The translations under genes were made by a program, and so were the position numbers. From Eulemur rufifrons (lineage: Eukaryota > Chordata > Mammalia > Primates > Lemuridae): 64,000 nucleotides of DNA. A model generated the notes under the pieces. The model was not told where the DNA came from. It ran no database searches and saw only the letters and a program-made list of their open reading frames with translations. Below are positions 36,401 to 48,679 of the stretch, one piece after another; within the stretch, counting starts at the first letter, position 1, and every line of letters starts with the position of its first letter. The stretch is taken from the NCBI RefSeq assembly GCF_041146395.1, contig NC_090983.1, positions 62,317,501 through 62,381,500 of the forward strand. Direction: 5' to 3'.

Positions 36401-38449
36401 ATTATTGCATAAATCATTCTTGGCAGCTGTGAAATATTGCTTGAGGTGATAAAGCTGTAAATCTTTTGACATAAAACTCTAATTATACAAAACTATAATT
36501 ATGCTGAGGCTTATGTAAGGATGGGCATATATTTTGATAGCATAATACATTCACTTTAAAAACACCTTTTTAGCAATTTGTTGAGACATAGCAAAACCAA
36601 TTCGGTTATTAACTGGTTCATAGTTTTTCGATGGTGGAAATAGAAAGAAAACAGAAAAAAAAAAAACCAAAAAACAGTTTAGTTGGCCTTCCCTAAGTTT
36701 ATTGTTCATCTGGTTTGGAGTACGTCATGGAATGGAGCTAGCTAGTTGAAGTGTTAAACCCTTTCAGGCATATTTAGATAGATGACTTTGACCTTAAATT
36801 ATCAAACAACTTTAAAGATTTGGAAAATCAAAGTAAATTTCTCCAAGAGAAATAAAGGTCTTTTTTTAGTAGGAAAACAGGACTTAAAATGTATTATTTT
36901 TAGAGGTCAGAGCATTCCTGTGTTTTTGCCATCATGCTTTCAGACTCAGTACAATGGCAGTTTTGTTAGCAAATTAGAAATGTGTAAGGCTATTTTTCTT
37001 ATCTTCCTGTTGCTTTTAAAGAAATGAAGGATGAGAGGGGGCTGAGGGAAGTCCTTGCCTAATCCAGACAGTGCAAAGTTTCAGAAGCAGTGTTTGATTC
37101 AACTGAATCAAAAGAGGCCTTGGTCTGATAACAGTGACTCTACCATGTCTGAGAATTATGCAGTAAGACCTTCTAGAAACGGCTGTGTTTTAGGAGTAAA
37201 GGTGAAGATGCATATTGAATGCCACCTTTCTCTAATGTGATGTATTAGGCACTAGAAAAACAATAGGAAGAGATGCAAAGGAGGATACAACCTGATTGCT
37301 GCTTTCAGGACATTTGTACGTTAGTGTGACTAATGTACGTTTCTATCTTCTAAACCTCAGATGTTTTCATAAAATTGTTTTTAAAAGAAAGAGAATATAT
37401 GGACTATGAAAAGAAGAAGCTTTTACATATATAGGGAACTTACAAAATTTAGTGTTAATTACTCCTACTCCTCTGTTCTCCAACTTTAAAATAAACTTGC
37501 TTATGTGTATTTCCTGTCACCTGTTGTCATGTATACACAATAACTTGTTAAAGAAGCAATGCGGTTTGGTTAAAATTTTAATAGTAAAAACGTAAGTCTC
37601 ATAATAGCTTTATATGTTATATGACATGTAAAATATTCAGCGTTCCTAATTCTTGGATTGTGTACTAGAGAGGTACAGATGGTAGTTTTTTAGACAAGGA
37701 CAGAAATATATTTTATGTGTATGTAATTCAAGCAATAAGAAAGATTTCCAGGGAGTATCTTGTCTAGAATTTGCTTGTGTGTTCATTTTATCTTTCTGTT
37801 TATACATTTTCATGTTCTGTTCAGTAGGATATTGTATTAAGAACAACAGTAATCTGAAAATTCATTTTTCCACATACCTAAGTTTTATAACATCTCATGG
37901 ACTTTGGATATTATATAGAATTCAAATTTGATCAATTCTAATTGAAAATAAGCATTCTCAAGAAATATTCCTCCCCACAATTTGAAAACTTTATTGTTTG
38001 AAGTAAACCCAAAATGTCCTAAAACTGTGGATGAGCTCTATTTATCAGTTTTTTTTTCTCCACTACCCACCAACACCATACCTCCATGCACGTCTGGTGC
38101 CAACAAGAAGCCATGTTGTCGGCCAGCTTGAGAGATGACTTCCCAATTATTTTTACATCCAAGGGGCTTGAGAACAGGTCAGTTTAAGACTATAATCATA
38201 GGATAGGCTTAGTGGGAGGAATTTGCTTCTACTGGCATCCTTCTGGTATATACTTGGAGAATAACATCTACTTTGTTTGGTTTTTGGGATTTTATTTTTG
38301 TTTTTTGTTTGTTTGTTTGTTTGCTATAATAGTCACTGAATCCATTGCAGGCAGCCAGCCTGACAGGAGAGTCCTGGGATAGTTGAGTCACAGGGAAGTA
38401 GCAGTTGGAGTATGAAGTACTGAGGCATCAGCATTTACCTGGCTACCTA
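33474..38449 (+). other. KCNH7: KCNH7 intron 2, proximal part, mostly unrecognised
   Basis: AT-rich intronic DNA starting with donor GTAAAG. I saw no exon with acceptor, open frame and donor, and no clearly recognisable transposon apart from a short GTTT run at 38300-38322. Five kilobases next to a PAS exon with no obvious repeats could hold conserved intronic elements, but only comparison with other species would show that. Confidence 0.6.
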
Positions 38450-38739
38450 AACTAGAAAGTTTGGTGTCATTTTCTATTTTTCTCTCTTCCTCTCCTCCCT
38501 GAACTCAATTGGTCACCAAATCCTTTCAATCTTTACATCTGAAATATTTTTCAATCCTATCCCCACTTCTGCACCCCCTTTGAAGTGCTCTGATTAAAGT
38601 CTGCCGGATCCTTTTTCTGAAATATTGAAGTCTCCAGTTTCAACTCCTTCTCCAGTCCATTCTCCACGGTGCTATCAGAGAGCTATTTCTGAAACATGAA
38701 TCTCTTACATTGCTGACTTAGTAGAGCCAAGAATCATTG

Positions 38740-38905
38740 TATAATAAGTACCTTTTATGTATTAAAAATGGGTACAATAATTTCATAAAACATATATTCT
38801 TATTATCCCCATTTTATGAAAAGAAAACTGAGACCAGAGAGACTGAGTAATTTGCCAGATCTCACATAGCTTATACATGGAATCTGAGCCTAACAACTTT
38901 ACCTT
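38740..38905 (-). mobile_element. MIR SINE inserted in L2
   Basis: TATTATCCCCATTTTATGAAAAGAAAACTGAGACCAGAGAGACTGAGTAATTTGCCAGATCTCACATAG is reverse MIR core. L2 sequence continues on both sides. Confidence 0.8.
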
Positions 38906-39049
38906 ACAGATGCTTAATGTACCTATGTCATACCTCAGCTCAAAACCTATTGTCACTTGTAAAACTGTGAGAATAAAGTTTTGGACTCCTCTGTAGGATA
39001 TTGGGTGGCCTTCAGAATTGAATTCACTTGGGTTTGCCAGTAGGGTATT

Positions 39050-39430
39050 ATCTTAGTCTCTTCCTGCTGCTATAATAAAATACCTTAGACTGAGTAATTT
39101 ATAAACAATAGGAATTTATTTCCCACGATTCTGGAGGCTGGGAAGTCTAAGATCAAGGTGCCAGGAGATTCAGTGTCTGGGGAAGACTTGCTTTCTGCTT
39201 TCAGGATGGCACCTTGTTGTTGTGTCCTCCTGTGGAGGAGTAGGAGGGCAAAAAGGGGTAGGCAGTACTCTGAAACCTCTTTTATAAGGATATTTATCCC
39301 ATTCATGAGAGTGGAGCATTCATGACTCAATCACTTCCCAAAAGGACTCACCTTTTAATACTATCACCTTGGAGTTTAAGTTCCAACATATGAATTTTTC
39401 AGGGGACATATATTCAAATTGTAGCAGGTA
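39050..39430 (+). mobile_element. Unnamed interspersed repeat (B), copy 2
   Basis: CTTAGTCTCTTCCTGCTGCTATAATAAAATACCTTAGACTGAGTAATTTATAAACAATAGGAATTTATTTCCCACGATTCTGGAGGCTGGGAAGTC at the left. At the right, TTTTAATACTATCACCTTGGAGTTTAAGTTCCAACATATGAATTTTTCAGGGGACAT. Same family as 15750-15968 but more complete. A minus-strand chance frame (39085-39330) lies in it. Confidence 0.75.
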
Positions 39431-40110
39431 TGTTTAGAGGAACCAAGCTGGAATCTCAGATATGACAATAGCTGGGTGAACTTGCCCAAATGTACATCTT
39501 CTTGGTGTTTCAATTTCCTTTTATAGTATCTATTTGGAAAATAACATCTACTTTGCTAGGCTGATTGAATGTGTTACATACAATAAAGCACATAGCATTG
39601 TGTCTCATATGATTACCTGCCTGTAATGTATTCAACAAAAATCAGTTAGTTCAATTGCTAACGTCATTTCTCCTACAAATCTTATGTTCCAATCATACTT
39701 GACTGCTCAGAGTTTCTCAAAGAAGCCATGAATTTTTACTCTACTAAGGCTCTGTTTATCCTTTAAAAGTTTTCCCTTGCCTATAATAAATAGTTCAAAG
39801 ACTCTGTGAATGGAATGCCCTTCCCTCAACTTCTCACCCCAAAGAAATCATCATGATCCTTCCAAAGATGGATCAAAAACTTCTCTATGAAGTCCTTCCT
39901 CATGTCCCACTGTCTGCACCTCTCTGTCCCTACAGCACTTGGTTCTGGATTACAGGGTAGCATCTGGAGTGCGCCAAATATTATTACATGTTTTGTAGTT
40001 AATTTTATCTATTTTTAGCTAGTGCAAAGAAAATACCAAGTCTCATTAATTTCTGTGTCCACGATACATGGAAGAGTGCCTGGTACCAAATGGGTGCATA
40101 ATTGGTATTC

Positions 40111-42189
40111 GCTTAAAGAATGAAGAGAAGACGAGAAGTGGTGCCATAGATTTGAGGAAACCAGAAACAGATTAAGATCATGAGATCTGGGGAAAAGTGA
40201 GTAATAGCAAAATAGTACTGTTTTGTTTTTTTGAATTTTGTTAAGAACACTTCTAATAATATTCTTAATAACAATTTTTACCTTAATTTTATAAATGGCC
40301 ATATTTCTTTGTTTAATAATCTAAGATATTAAATCATCATAATAACCTATAACTGTACAAATATCTAGAAAAATACTTAATGAAGAATTACAGAGAAGCT
40401 ACTAACAAGGAATTATTAACCAGTTACTCAAGTGTCACTCACTGATCGCCCCATAAATGACTCACCAGTGTCTCCAATAATTTGTAATGGCCAAAAGCAA
40501 AGTTCTCTTCTGTTCTTTTCTAACTCGATTTTGTTGCTGTGTTTGACACAGTTACTCTACTGACTGCATAAGTTACATGGTGTTGGAATTTGTTATCTGG
40601 TGCATCGTATTGTCCCTTAGTGTTTTCTTGAAAATTCTTAATCAGCATTGAAGCTTGACCTCAGGGTTACACAATAATGACAGTGTAAAATCTAAAATCA
40701 TAAAGTTAATTTATTCATAATAATAAAAATAGTAATTATTAATTATTATAATTGTCAAGCAAATGTTTCCTCTCTCTTTTCTGTGAGGTCTGCATTTAGC
40801 AATAGTACTGAGCTACCGAGAAGCAATAGAATCAGGCAGACTTCAGACATTAATTACATTAGTAAGGGAATGTGTCCTATTACTGAACAATTAAAAATGT
40901 TAAATTCCCACTTGTCGCAGGTGGGTTATTAGAAAACAAGGGTACCGGCTCCTATTGCTTGGACTGAACATTCCATAAGATGCTCTCCTTCCTCCTTTAT
41001 GTGAAATATCTGATTAAGAGAAGCAAAGTACTCTTTTTGTGACAGCTCAAATCCTGGCTGAGGCAGCCCCTTGGCCCTGTGACCTTTTCCCAGTTCAAGT
41101 AGGTCTGCTTGTTTGCAAACTTGCCTTTTACATGGTTCTCACTGTTTTGTAGAATGTCTCACACTACTTTTTACTCAGAAAACGGGTAAAAACAGCTGTG
41201 ACTGGTGCTTGGTGGGCAGGGATTCAAGGGAGGAGTGAGACAGGACTGTGGGTATGTTTCTACCCTTAGTTAGCTCAGTTTGTAAAAGGATCTCAAATTA
41301 GACTGCGCCAAGTGGGACGTGCTAGGCTTCCTGAACCACCAGGTTTTTACCTGTATTTTCTCTCTAGGAGGATGACCATTTAGAATACTTTGTTACAGCA
41401 GGTGGACTCTCACTACTTCAAGTTTTGTTTCCTTTCTCTGTTTCTGTTTGTTTCCTTCTTCCCTTAGGATCATTAGGAGTATTTTTATTTCTCATTCTTG
41501 TTTTGATAGGACATTAATTCTTCCCCATTGTTTGAAATACTGGTTTTCAGAAACATGTGATAGCTGTACAGGTTCAAGACAACTTAGAATGTCTGTTGCC
41601 CATCATGCAGCCCATTGTCCTCTAGCCTCAAAACACCCTTCTTAATTTTAGTCAGTGAAATCTGTATCAGTGACCAAAGATGATAGATGTAATGACAAAA
41701 ATTAAAGTACACAAAATTAGTGGTGGTTTCATAACAAGCAACAAAGAACAAATAACATGCAAAATCTAGGACAAACTAAATAAGGTATTGATACCCAAAT
41801 AAAAACTTATGTGTGTTAGAAAGATCACCTATTTAAATCACAATCTTAAGGTATTTGCATGCTAATAAGATCATATCAATCTGACATAATTAATGTTAGA
41901 GCTATACAACATTGTATGTTATATGAATGTCTTTTAAGTTTCTGTACCACTTTTAGCTAAATTAGTTAAAATTTCTTTTGGTTTTGCTAAAACATCCTAT
42001 AAATATCATATGTTTTATTTAATAATATTAGTCAGTTGATTTTTAACTATACATTTATTCAGATGTTTATACTCAGTGAATGTGCTCTTCAGATTTTAAT
42101 TCTCTTGGTTGTAGTCCATGGACAATAACCCTCTACTCAATATAAATCATCTCCCAAAGGAATAATGTTGAGTTCCAATTCAGTGACTG
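40111..42189 (+). other. KCNH7: KCNH7 intron 2, nothing recognised
   Basis: No exon or nameable repeat seen. Moderately AT-rich, with chance ORFs under 100 codons. Confidence 0.45.
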
Positions 42190-42385
42190 GTTCTTTATAT
42201 AAATTGCTTTATCTGATTTTCATGTCAGCTTTGGGAGCAGATATTATCCCATTTTACAGATTAGTTAAATTGAGGTTCTGAGAAGTTATGTAAAGTACTA
42301 ATGATCACAGAGCAAGGTGTTAGTGAGGTTTAAATCTAGATTTGTCTATATTTACCCACTCTACTATGTTGCCTCCAAATGATAC
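42190..42385 (-). mobile_element. MIR SINE fragment
   Basis: GGGAGCAGATATTATCCCATTTTACAGATTAGTTAAATTGAGGTTCTGAGAAGTTATGTAAAGTACTAATGATCACAGAGC matches reverse MIR across its core. Confidence 0.85.
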
Positions 42386-42929
42386 GCCTTTTAAATCTTA
42401 CTTTCTCCATTCTATATGTGCTAATTCTAGTTCTTAATTGTAGATTCTATTAATTATACAAGGTCTAAGTCTGATTATTTTAATTCACATCAAAAGGTGA
42501 ATGTAGCAAGATTTACCCTACATATTTTTAATTTTAAACAATACTTTATTAATCAAAATGAATATCAAGCAAGGTGTTAGATTTTAGTAAAGGATAGTTA
42601 GTATATGCCTGTAATCTATATAATTATTAGTGATACTCTCTTTTACTCTTTAAAGTGCCCCAGTTTTGTACTATAAAGCTTATGGTTAAGTTAGATTTGG
42701 GGACATTTTTCGTTAAGGGCCCCTCAGCTACTAATTATTTAGTTTTTACCCAGAAAGTAAGGAAGAAAATGTTTACAGTAGTGTGATTCACTAGCAGGGA
42801 ATTGTATAGTGTCCTCTTCCTCTCTCCTTCCCACAACAAAGTTTTATTTCCTGGAAAGATTATATGATTCATAAAATTCACCACTAGTATTTAAAAGGGA
42901 TATAATAAATTTACTTGCGTGGAGAGTCT

Positions 42930-43340
42930 CTGGTTTGTTTAAAACATCTCCAATTTTATCTTGGGCCCAAGTCAGATTCAGTTCCTGCTACATGCCTTCT
43001 GTCTGGTGTCTCTGAGATCCTCCCAAAGGCCCCCATTCTCAGGACTCTTCCCTTTGTCCACTGGGTTCCTTCTTCCTGGGACAGCCTTTGTGTCCCCTCC
43101 CTGCACCCTTCATCTATATTCTTGCACTTTTAAGCAAATTTCTGTAGAGCTTCAATCTCAGCTCCTTTTCAAGGTCTACTCTAAATCCCTCATATAACCT
43201 TTTCCACACTTCCTAACATTTTCTTCCTTGTCTTTATTGGAACATTTATGAAATTGTGTTATAGCAATTTGTTTCTTTGTCTGTCTCTTCCACTCAACAT
43301 TCAGTATTTTGAAGGGACACATTAAAGCACTTGTTAAAAA
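42930..43340 (+). mobile_element. L2 LINE 3' fragment
   Basis: TTCTTCCTGGGACAGCCTTTGTG, AGAGCTTCAATCTCAGCTCCTTTTCAAGG and CACTTCCTAACATTTTCTTCCTTGTC match the conserved L2 3' end in order. Boundaries approximate. Confidence 0.6.
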
Positions 43341-43363
43341 AATAGAAGGAATGGCAGAAGAGC

Positions 43364-43383
43364 AAAAAAAAAAAAAAAAAAAA
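43364..43383 (+). repeat. Poly(A) run (A20)
   Basis: Uninterrupted A20 after AATGGCAGAAGAGC, followed by CAAAACAGTAAT. I see no clear retroposed body or target duplication. Confidence 0.9.
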
Positions 43384-44169
43384 CAAAACAGTAATATGCT
43401 GATTTACAGATGAAAATGTCTGGCAGGTGGCAGGGTCTAGAGAAGTCTCATTCATTCATTCATTCAAAATCTCGTGCCAGTCATTTTGCTAGCTAGGAGA
43501 GTGATAAAAACCAACAACTTACATTGTTTATTAACTGAGGAAAAAATAGCTCGCTGCCATATAGTTTATATATTATAAAGCAGTTTATTCTAATAGTAAC
43601 CTGTAACTCTTTCTAAAAAGACATGAGCACTAATCACTCTTTTTAGTTAGCCTGGAAGGAGAAAAGTGAATGGTCAGAAGAGTCCAGATAGATCCCTGAT
43701 GCCTCTATAGTCAGTTGATTCTGATGGGGTGTGCACAGGTTTAATAATGGAAGAATTTGTCTATGTGTTCTTTTAATATTATAAATGCATGCAAGTTTGC
43801 AAACCATCCCAGTCCTCCCAGGATCTCTTTAGTCAGTTACATGTAATAAAATACATATGATACATGTGATATGATAAAATAGTTATAAAACCACACAATT
43901 ATTCTGATATTTTTTTCTGCTGTCTTCCTCCACACATACTTACACTGGTTTCCCAACACACTTAATTCATTTTCCCAAACCCTGGGTTGTGGATTTCCCA
44001 AACCCTGGCCTGTACAGTATCAGAAGACACTTCATCAGTCACACGCTGATACAGGATTTCACCACCTCAGCAAGGACTTCGTATCTCTCTTTCCCTCTGT
44101 CTCTGTCAAAGAGATTCAACTGCACTATTGAAAAATTAGAAAATACAGAAAGCAGATAGAAAAGAAAAT

Positions 44170-44700
44170 ACCTATAATCTTAAACTAAGAGATATCCACT
44201 GTTCAAATGATGGCATGCATTCCATCTATAATTTTTCTACACAATCACACTCATGTGTGCATGCGTGCAAGAATGCAGACTTTTTTTTTTTTTAATAACA
44301 GCAGGCCAGTACTATATATACCAAACTGTAGCTTATTTTCCTCACTTAGAAATTTATCCTGAACAAGCATATGTTTTAATGACTACATGATATTTTACAT
44401 GGACAGCACATAAATTATATTAATATCTATAGAATATAACCAATATCTTCTTATTGAACACTTTATTGTTTCCAACTTTTAACAATTCTAAAAACACACC
44501 AAGAATCTGTCCATCCAACTTGACCACCTGTACTATTTTTTTCCTTGGTATATACTCCCAGAAGTATAATTACTGGATAAAATAGTATGTGTATCTTAAA
44601 AAGCTTTTGATACCCCAAGTCAATTATACTCCAAAAGACAATGTACTTGCACACTTCAAATGTATAATAAAATTTGGCATTCTTTTAAATATTTATTGAC
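44170..44700 (-). mobile_element. Old L1-type 3'UTR fragment
   Basis: GAGATATCCACTGTTC, TGTAGCTTATTTTCCTCACTTAGAAATTTATCCTGAACAAGCATATG, TTATTGAACACTTTATTGTTTCCAACTTTTAACAATTCTAAAAAC and TAATTACTGGATAAAATAGTATGTG follow the order of old L1 (or HAL1) 3' ends in reverse. A 12-base T run interrupts it near 44281. Confidence 0.55.
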
Positions 44701-44984
44701 CCAATAAGAATAGTACCTTATTTTCTGATCACCAAATTTAACCCAAAATCTTTATTAAAAAACACCTGTAGAAAATATTTGAGGCAATTTATTTTACTAA
44801 TTACAAAAACTAATGCTGAGTATTTCCAAACCTAGGGGATGAGGAGAATCTTGAATAGCTGATGGTCCTGGAAGGATACCTCACCAGGGTCACTCTTCCA
44901 AAAACTGCTGTTCACATTCACATTTTCATTTCAGTAATTTGGTGGCAGTTTTCCAAGCCCCCAGTGGAGAAATTCATAAAAATT

Positions 44985-45031
44985 ACTCACTATTTAAATA
45001 ACTCACTATTTAAATAACTCACTATTTAAAT
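44985..45031 (+). repeat. Tandem repeat, 16-bp unit, three copies
   Basis: ACTCACTATTTAAATA occurs three times without mismatch (44985-45000, 45001-45016 and 45017-45031, the last lacking its final base). Confidence 0.95.
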
Positions 45032-46171
45032 GTTGAAGCATTGCTTGAACTTTTTCTCCTTTTTGTATGGAATAAGTTGGATTTTAAATTATTTTTAATA
45101 TTTCTTATTACATATATAAACTATGATGAAAATCATGATTAGGGATGAGTTTTTATTAGTTTTCATCTGAATATATAAATTTTAATGGTTTTGCTCAGAT
45201 GCAAAGTGATGACCATGAAAGGTAGCAAAATTATTATAAATAAACATTCTACTAGGATGTCATGTAACAAAAGTAAAATTCACCTACACAACATAAATAG
45301 CATAAAATGCTCAATATTACATGTGAGGAAATATAGAAACAAAAGAAAAGTAACACAGTATTAGCTAAACTGCTAACTTTATCCCCATATAATACTATTG
45401 AAACAACTGCAGGGAAAAGATCATTCTCTTCCCAGGCTGCCTTACTTAACCAAGACATGCAGAGCTCAGGTAATCTGATCTTTCTAGCTGTGACTCAATT
45501 CTCCGGTTTTCCCTCCAGGTGTTCTTTATAATGAATGTCACTTAACCAAAGCTCAGTAGGATTTATGGATTCCCAGATTGCTGTTCTCAGAATTTGTTCA
45601 CAAATGAAGGACTACACAAAAATACCACTAATGATACACAACCTCAACTGTCTTATTAGCCAGCATCTATTCACTTCTCATTCTAAAATTGCAGGACTTG
45701 TTTCTTTGCAGTTCATGTTTCTAGAGTGAACAGAAGGTGTCCTACTGAAATTTCATACCCACCAACACTCATTATTTTAAATATATTCATAGCAATGTGT
45801 GCATAGTGTGAGTTACACAACATTTTGTCATAATTACTGGCTCCTTTACATGCCAATAACTTCATGATGAATTTCCTTCTGAAGAATAATTTATTTCAAA
45901 GAGCTGTTATTACTTTTGGTTATCAATCTACATTTTTTGGAAATGTGAGGAATGCATAAGAGTTTTATGGTATCATTCTTGATTTTTCTTCAATATTAGA
46001 AAATTACATGTTTGTAGAGCTACAACAATCTCAAGTATAGAAAAACAGACAAAAATATTTTCATAGGTACTTCTTATATGGCAATTGAAAAATCACTGGT
46101 AACATTTAAATATTTTTTTCCAGAAGAAAAGACTTAGAGATTTTAGTTAGATTTTATAATTTTAATTGTTT
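45032..46171 (+). other. KCNH7: KCNH7 intron 2, nothing recognised
   Basis: AT-rich; no exon, RNA gene or nameable repeat seen. Confidence 0.4.
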
Positions 46172-46515
46172 TTCTTATTTTTACTTCAGCATCTTATGGA
46201 GGTACAAATGTTTAAATTACATATATTGCTTTTGACCCACCCAAGTCAGAGCTTCAAGCATGCATCCGCCAGACAGTGTGCACCACACCCATTATGTGGA
46301 TATACCCATCCCCTTCCCACCAACTGCCCGACACCCATGAATGTTACTACTATATGTGCACATAAGTGTTGATCAGTTAATACCAATTTGATGGTGAATA
46401 CGTGTGGTGCTTGTTTTTCCATTCTTGTGGTGCTTCACTTAGTAGAATGGGCTCCACCTCTATCCGGGATAATACAAGAAATGCTAGATCACCTTTGTTT
46501 TTTGTGGCTGAGTAG
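46172..46515 (-). mobile_element. Truncated strepsirrhine-type L1 3' end
   Basis: After a T-rich start (TTTTTACTTCAGC) come GGAGGTACAAATGTTTAAATTACATATATTGC, CAGAGCTTCAAGCATGCATCC, CAGACAGTGTGCACCACACC and the GGTGAATACGTGTGGTGCTTGTTTTTCCATTCTTG block. These parallel 11955-12330 piece by piece. Only the 3'UTR and a few bases of the ORF2 end remain. Confidence 0.88.
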
Positions 46516-47054
46516 AATTTTTAAATTAAAGCATAAAGAATGAAGATGAAGTCTGTTCTTCTAACTGCTTCAGTTACATGATGGAATACCTGGAAAAGAC
46601 AGACAAAAGAAATCTCAGACATTTTATTTGCATTCCAACAGAAATTTTGTATGCTCACTTCTGTTAAAGATTCCAAGAAACATGGACCATATAAAAGACC
46701 AGAAATTTTTTTAAGGTACTGACTTTATTATATTATAAAGTAAAATGATGACCACATTGTGCTATAACAATGCGCAACATTATAGCCCTGCCTGCTCCCA
46801 ATCCCATTGTTCCAGAAATGGAATGAATAATCATCCTATCCCCATACTCAGGTTAACCATAACTCAAGTAAAAAATCAGATCCTGGAGTTTTATTTTTGT
46901 TGATTTTAGTTTTTTTATGTATATTTATGTACACTAGCATCTTGCTAATGAGTTCAAAGATTAAGCTAGCTAAATTATGTCTCTGTGGCAACTTACATGC
47001 AATTCTATAATTGGGAATGATTAAATAATAGAGCATGTCTGAGCACTTTAAATA
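46516..47054 (+). other. KCNH7: KCNH7 intron 2, nothing firm
   Basis: 46730-46800 (AAAATGATGACCACATTGTGCTATAAC) faintly resembles old L1 3'UTR; the rest is unrecognised. Confidence 0.35.
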
Positions 47055-47300
47055 ATATTAGTAATAACTGTCACTTATTGAGTACTTACAATGTGCCTGT
47101 ACTCTTCCAAAATCTTCATTTTTTTCAATTCTTACAACATCTGAAGAAATAGACATTTTATTGTTCCCATTTTACAGATTGAAAAGATGAAGTTCAGTGA
47201 CTTCCTCAAGGATACGCAAGTAGTATTTAACAGCTACCACCTAAGCACAGATTGTCTTCCTGCAGAGCCTCTGTGCTCAGAATCTACTGTACCATCCACC
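47055..47300 (-). mobile_element. MIR SINE fragment
   Basis: TTATTGAGTACTTACAATGTGCCTGTACTCTTCC, then TTGTTCCCATTTTACAGATTGAAAAGATGAAGTTCAGTGACTTCC and CCTAAGCACAGATTGTC: reverse MIR from end to core. Confidence 0.85.
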
Positions 47301-47639
47301 TCAGCCCACTCCCGTTCATGAAGGTACCCTAACATACTCAGTACACACACATGTGGAGTCAAGTCCCATCTGGATGGAAAAGTGTGAATTGTTTCTGGAT
47401 TTTAGGCATTTCAATGTTTTAAATTTGGAGGCTTCTAATTTTCTTTCCTTAAATGCAACTAGACAAACAACTGCCTCCTGCTGTACAGTACAGGGGGTTT
47501 GTGCCTTTGGCACCTCCATCCTGTTCTCGTTTGGAGGCAACAGGTATTAAAAGTCCCTGTGTTTTGTATGCACAGTAAGGTTTGAGACTTACTGCTATAT
47601 GATGATCTGATCACATGTGGCCCCCAAAGGATTTTAGAA

Positions 47640-47725
47640 ATAATTGAAATTCATCTGTTTCCCACAATGCCTTGCATAGAGTAGCTGCTCAACAAATCGT
47701 TTCTTTAAATAAATGAGTGAATTAA
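47640..47725 (-). mobile_element. L2/MIR-type 3' end fragment
   Basis: CACAATGCCTTGCATAGAGTAGCTGCTCAACAAATCGTTTCTTTAAATAAATGAGTGAA is the shared 'cagtgcctggcacatagtaggtgctcaataaat' tail of L2/MIR. As read it runs in the + sense of that tail; no further L2 could be traced, so the strand is uncertain. Confidence 0.5.
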
Positions 47726-47829
47726 AACATTAGGCTAACTCTAAGGCTAGCATTTGATCTGTCAGTTACTTCTTTGGTAAAGTGGAAGTCGTTTCTTGCC
47801 TATTTGAAAGAGATCCTAAGGGGGTTTAG

Positions 47830-48056
47830 ATTGTGGATGCTGGAGTCAAGTTGCCCAGGGCTAAATCCCAAACACCACACTGTGTGATCTTCCAAAGTTA
47901 CCTTACTGCCCTGTCCTCAGTTTCTTCTTCAGTGAAATGGCAACTTTGATTGTAATAGAACCTATCTTATAGGGTTTTGAAATAACTAAATGTGTTTATA
48001 TTTATAAAAGCACTTACAACAGCTCTTGGTACCTAGGAAGCACAATATAAGTTTTA
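47830..48056 (+). mobile_element. MIR SINE, nearly complete
   Basis: In order: GTGGATGCTGGAGTCAAGTTGCCCAGGG, CACTGTGTGATCTTCCAAAGTTACC, CTCAGTTTCTTCTTCAGTGAAATGGC, AGAACCTATCTTATAGGGTTTTGA and AAAGCACTTACAACAGCTCTTGGTACC. This is the full MIR layout with moderate divergence. Confidence 0.9.
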
Positions 48057-48679
48057 AACAAAGTAATATGAAAAGAAAAAATATGCGAAAAGGAATTGTA
48101 TTAAAAATACATATTAAGTTGATGTGACCACTGAGTGTTGTGCTCTAATGGAAATTTGCAACCACATGTGTGGCTGAATAAAACTTGTGAAACAAATTTT
48201 GACCTCAGTAAGTAAAAGTAGAAATTAGCAGCAGTTCTTGAAAATTAAAATGTAAAATTCCAGAGACTTCATCCTGGAGATTATGACCTCAATCAAATTC
48301 TTAACAATTTAATTTATTTTTAGTTTTGAATGCTGAATTTTAGGTGTGGTTACCCTGAAAATGTCAGCAGTTTGGGAAACTTGGACTCTTACAATTTCTC
48401 TGGGCACAGCTGTCTTTCAGCTATATTACAACCAATTCTGGTAATGATATTCCAGAAAGCAGATTGTTTGAAAACAAAAGTTCCTCAGTTCACACAGTGA
48501 ACATGTAAGCTTAGTCCATCTCTCCTTCCCCCAGGATTTAGTGAGAATCAAGATAAATTTTATTGAAAGCAAAGTTGTGGAAATAATTGAAACCTGTCTA
48601 CTTGGAGAAAATATGTAGATGTAAATATCCAAATGTAGGCACCATAGCTAAGGTTACCATATCATTTAACATCCAAAGT

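Larger units (their letters stand above)
38450..40110 (+). mobile_element. L2 LINE remnant in KCNH7 intron 2, interrupted twice
   Basis: Collinear pieces of L2. 38460-38735 includes CAACTCCTTCTCCAGTCCATTCTCCACGGTGCTATCAGAGAGCTATTTCTGAAACATGAATC. 38930-39010 includes CAGCTCAAAACCTATTGTCACT and GAGAATAAAGTTTTGGACTCCT. 39720-40110 includes ATGGAATGCCCTTCCCTC, TATGAAGTCCTTCCTCAT and GAAGAGTGCCTGGTACC. A MIR (38740-38905) and repeat B (39050-39430) are inserted. No intact ORF. Confidence 0.75.

Noticed and set aside
34440..38450. Possible KCNH7 exon 3 in the window
   Set aside because: No open segment flanked by acceptor and donor with ERG-like residues was found; exon 3 presumably lies further downstream.
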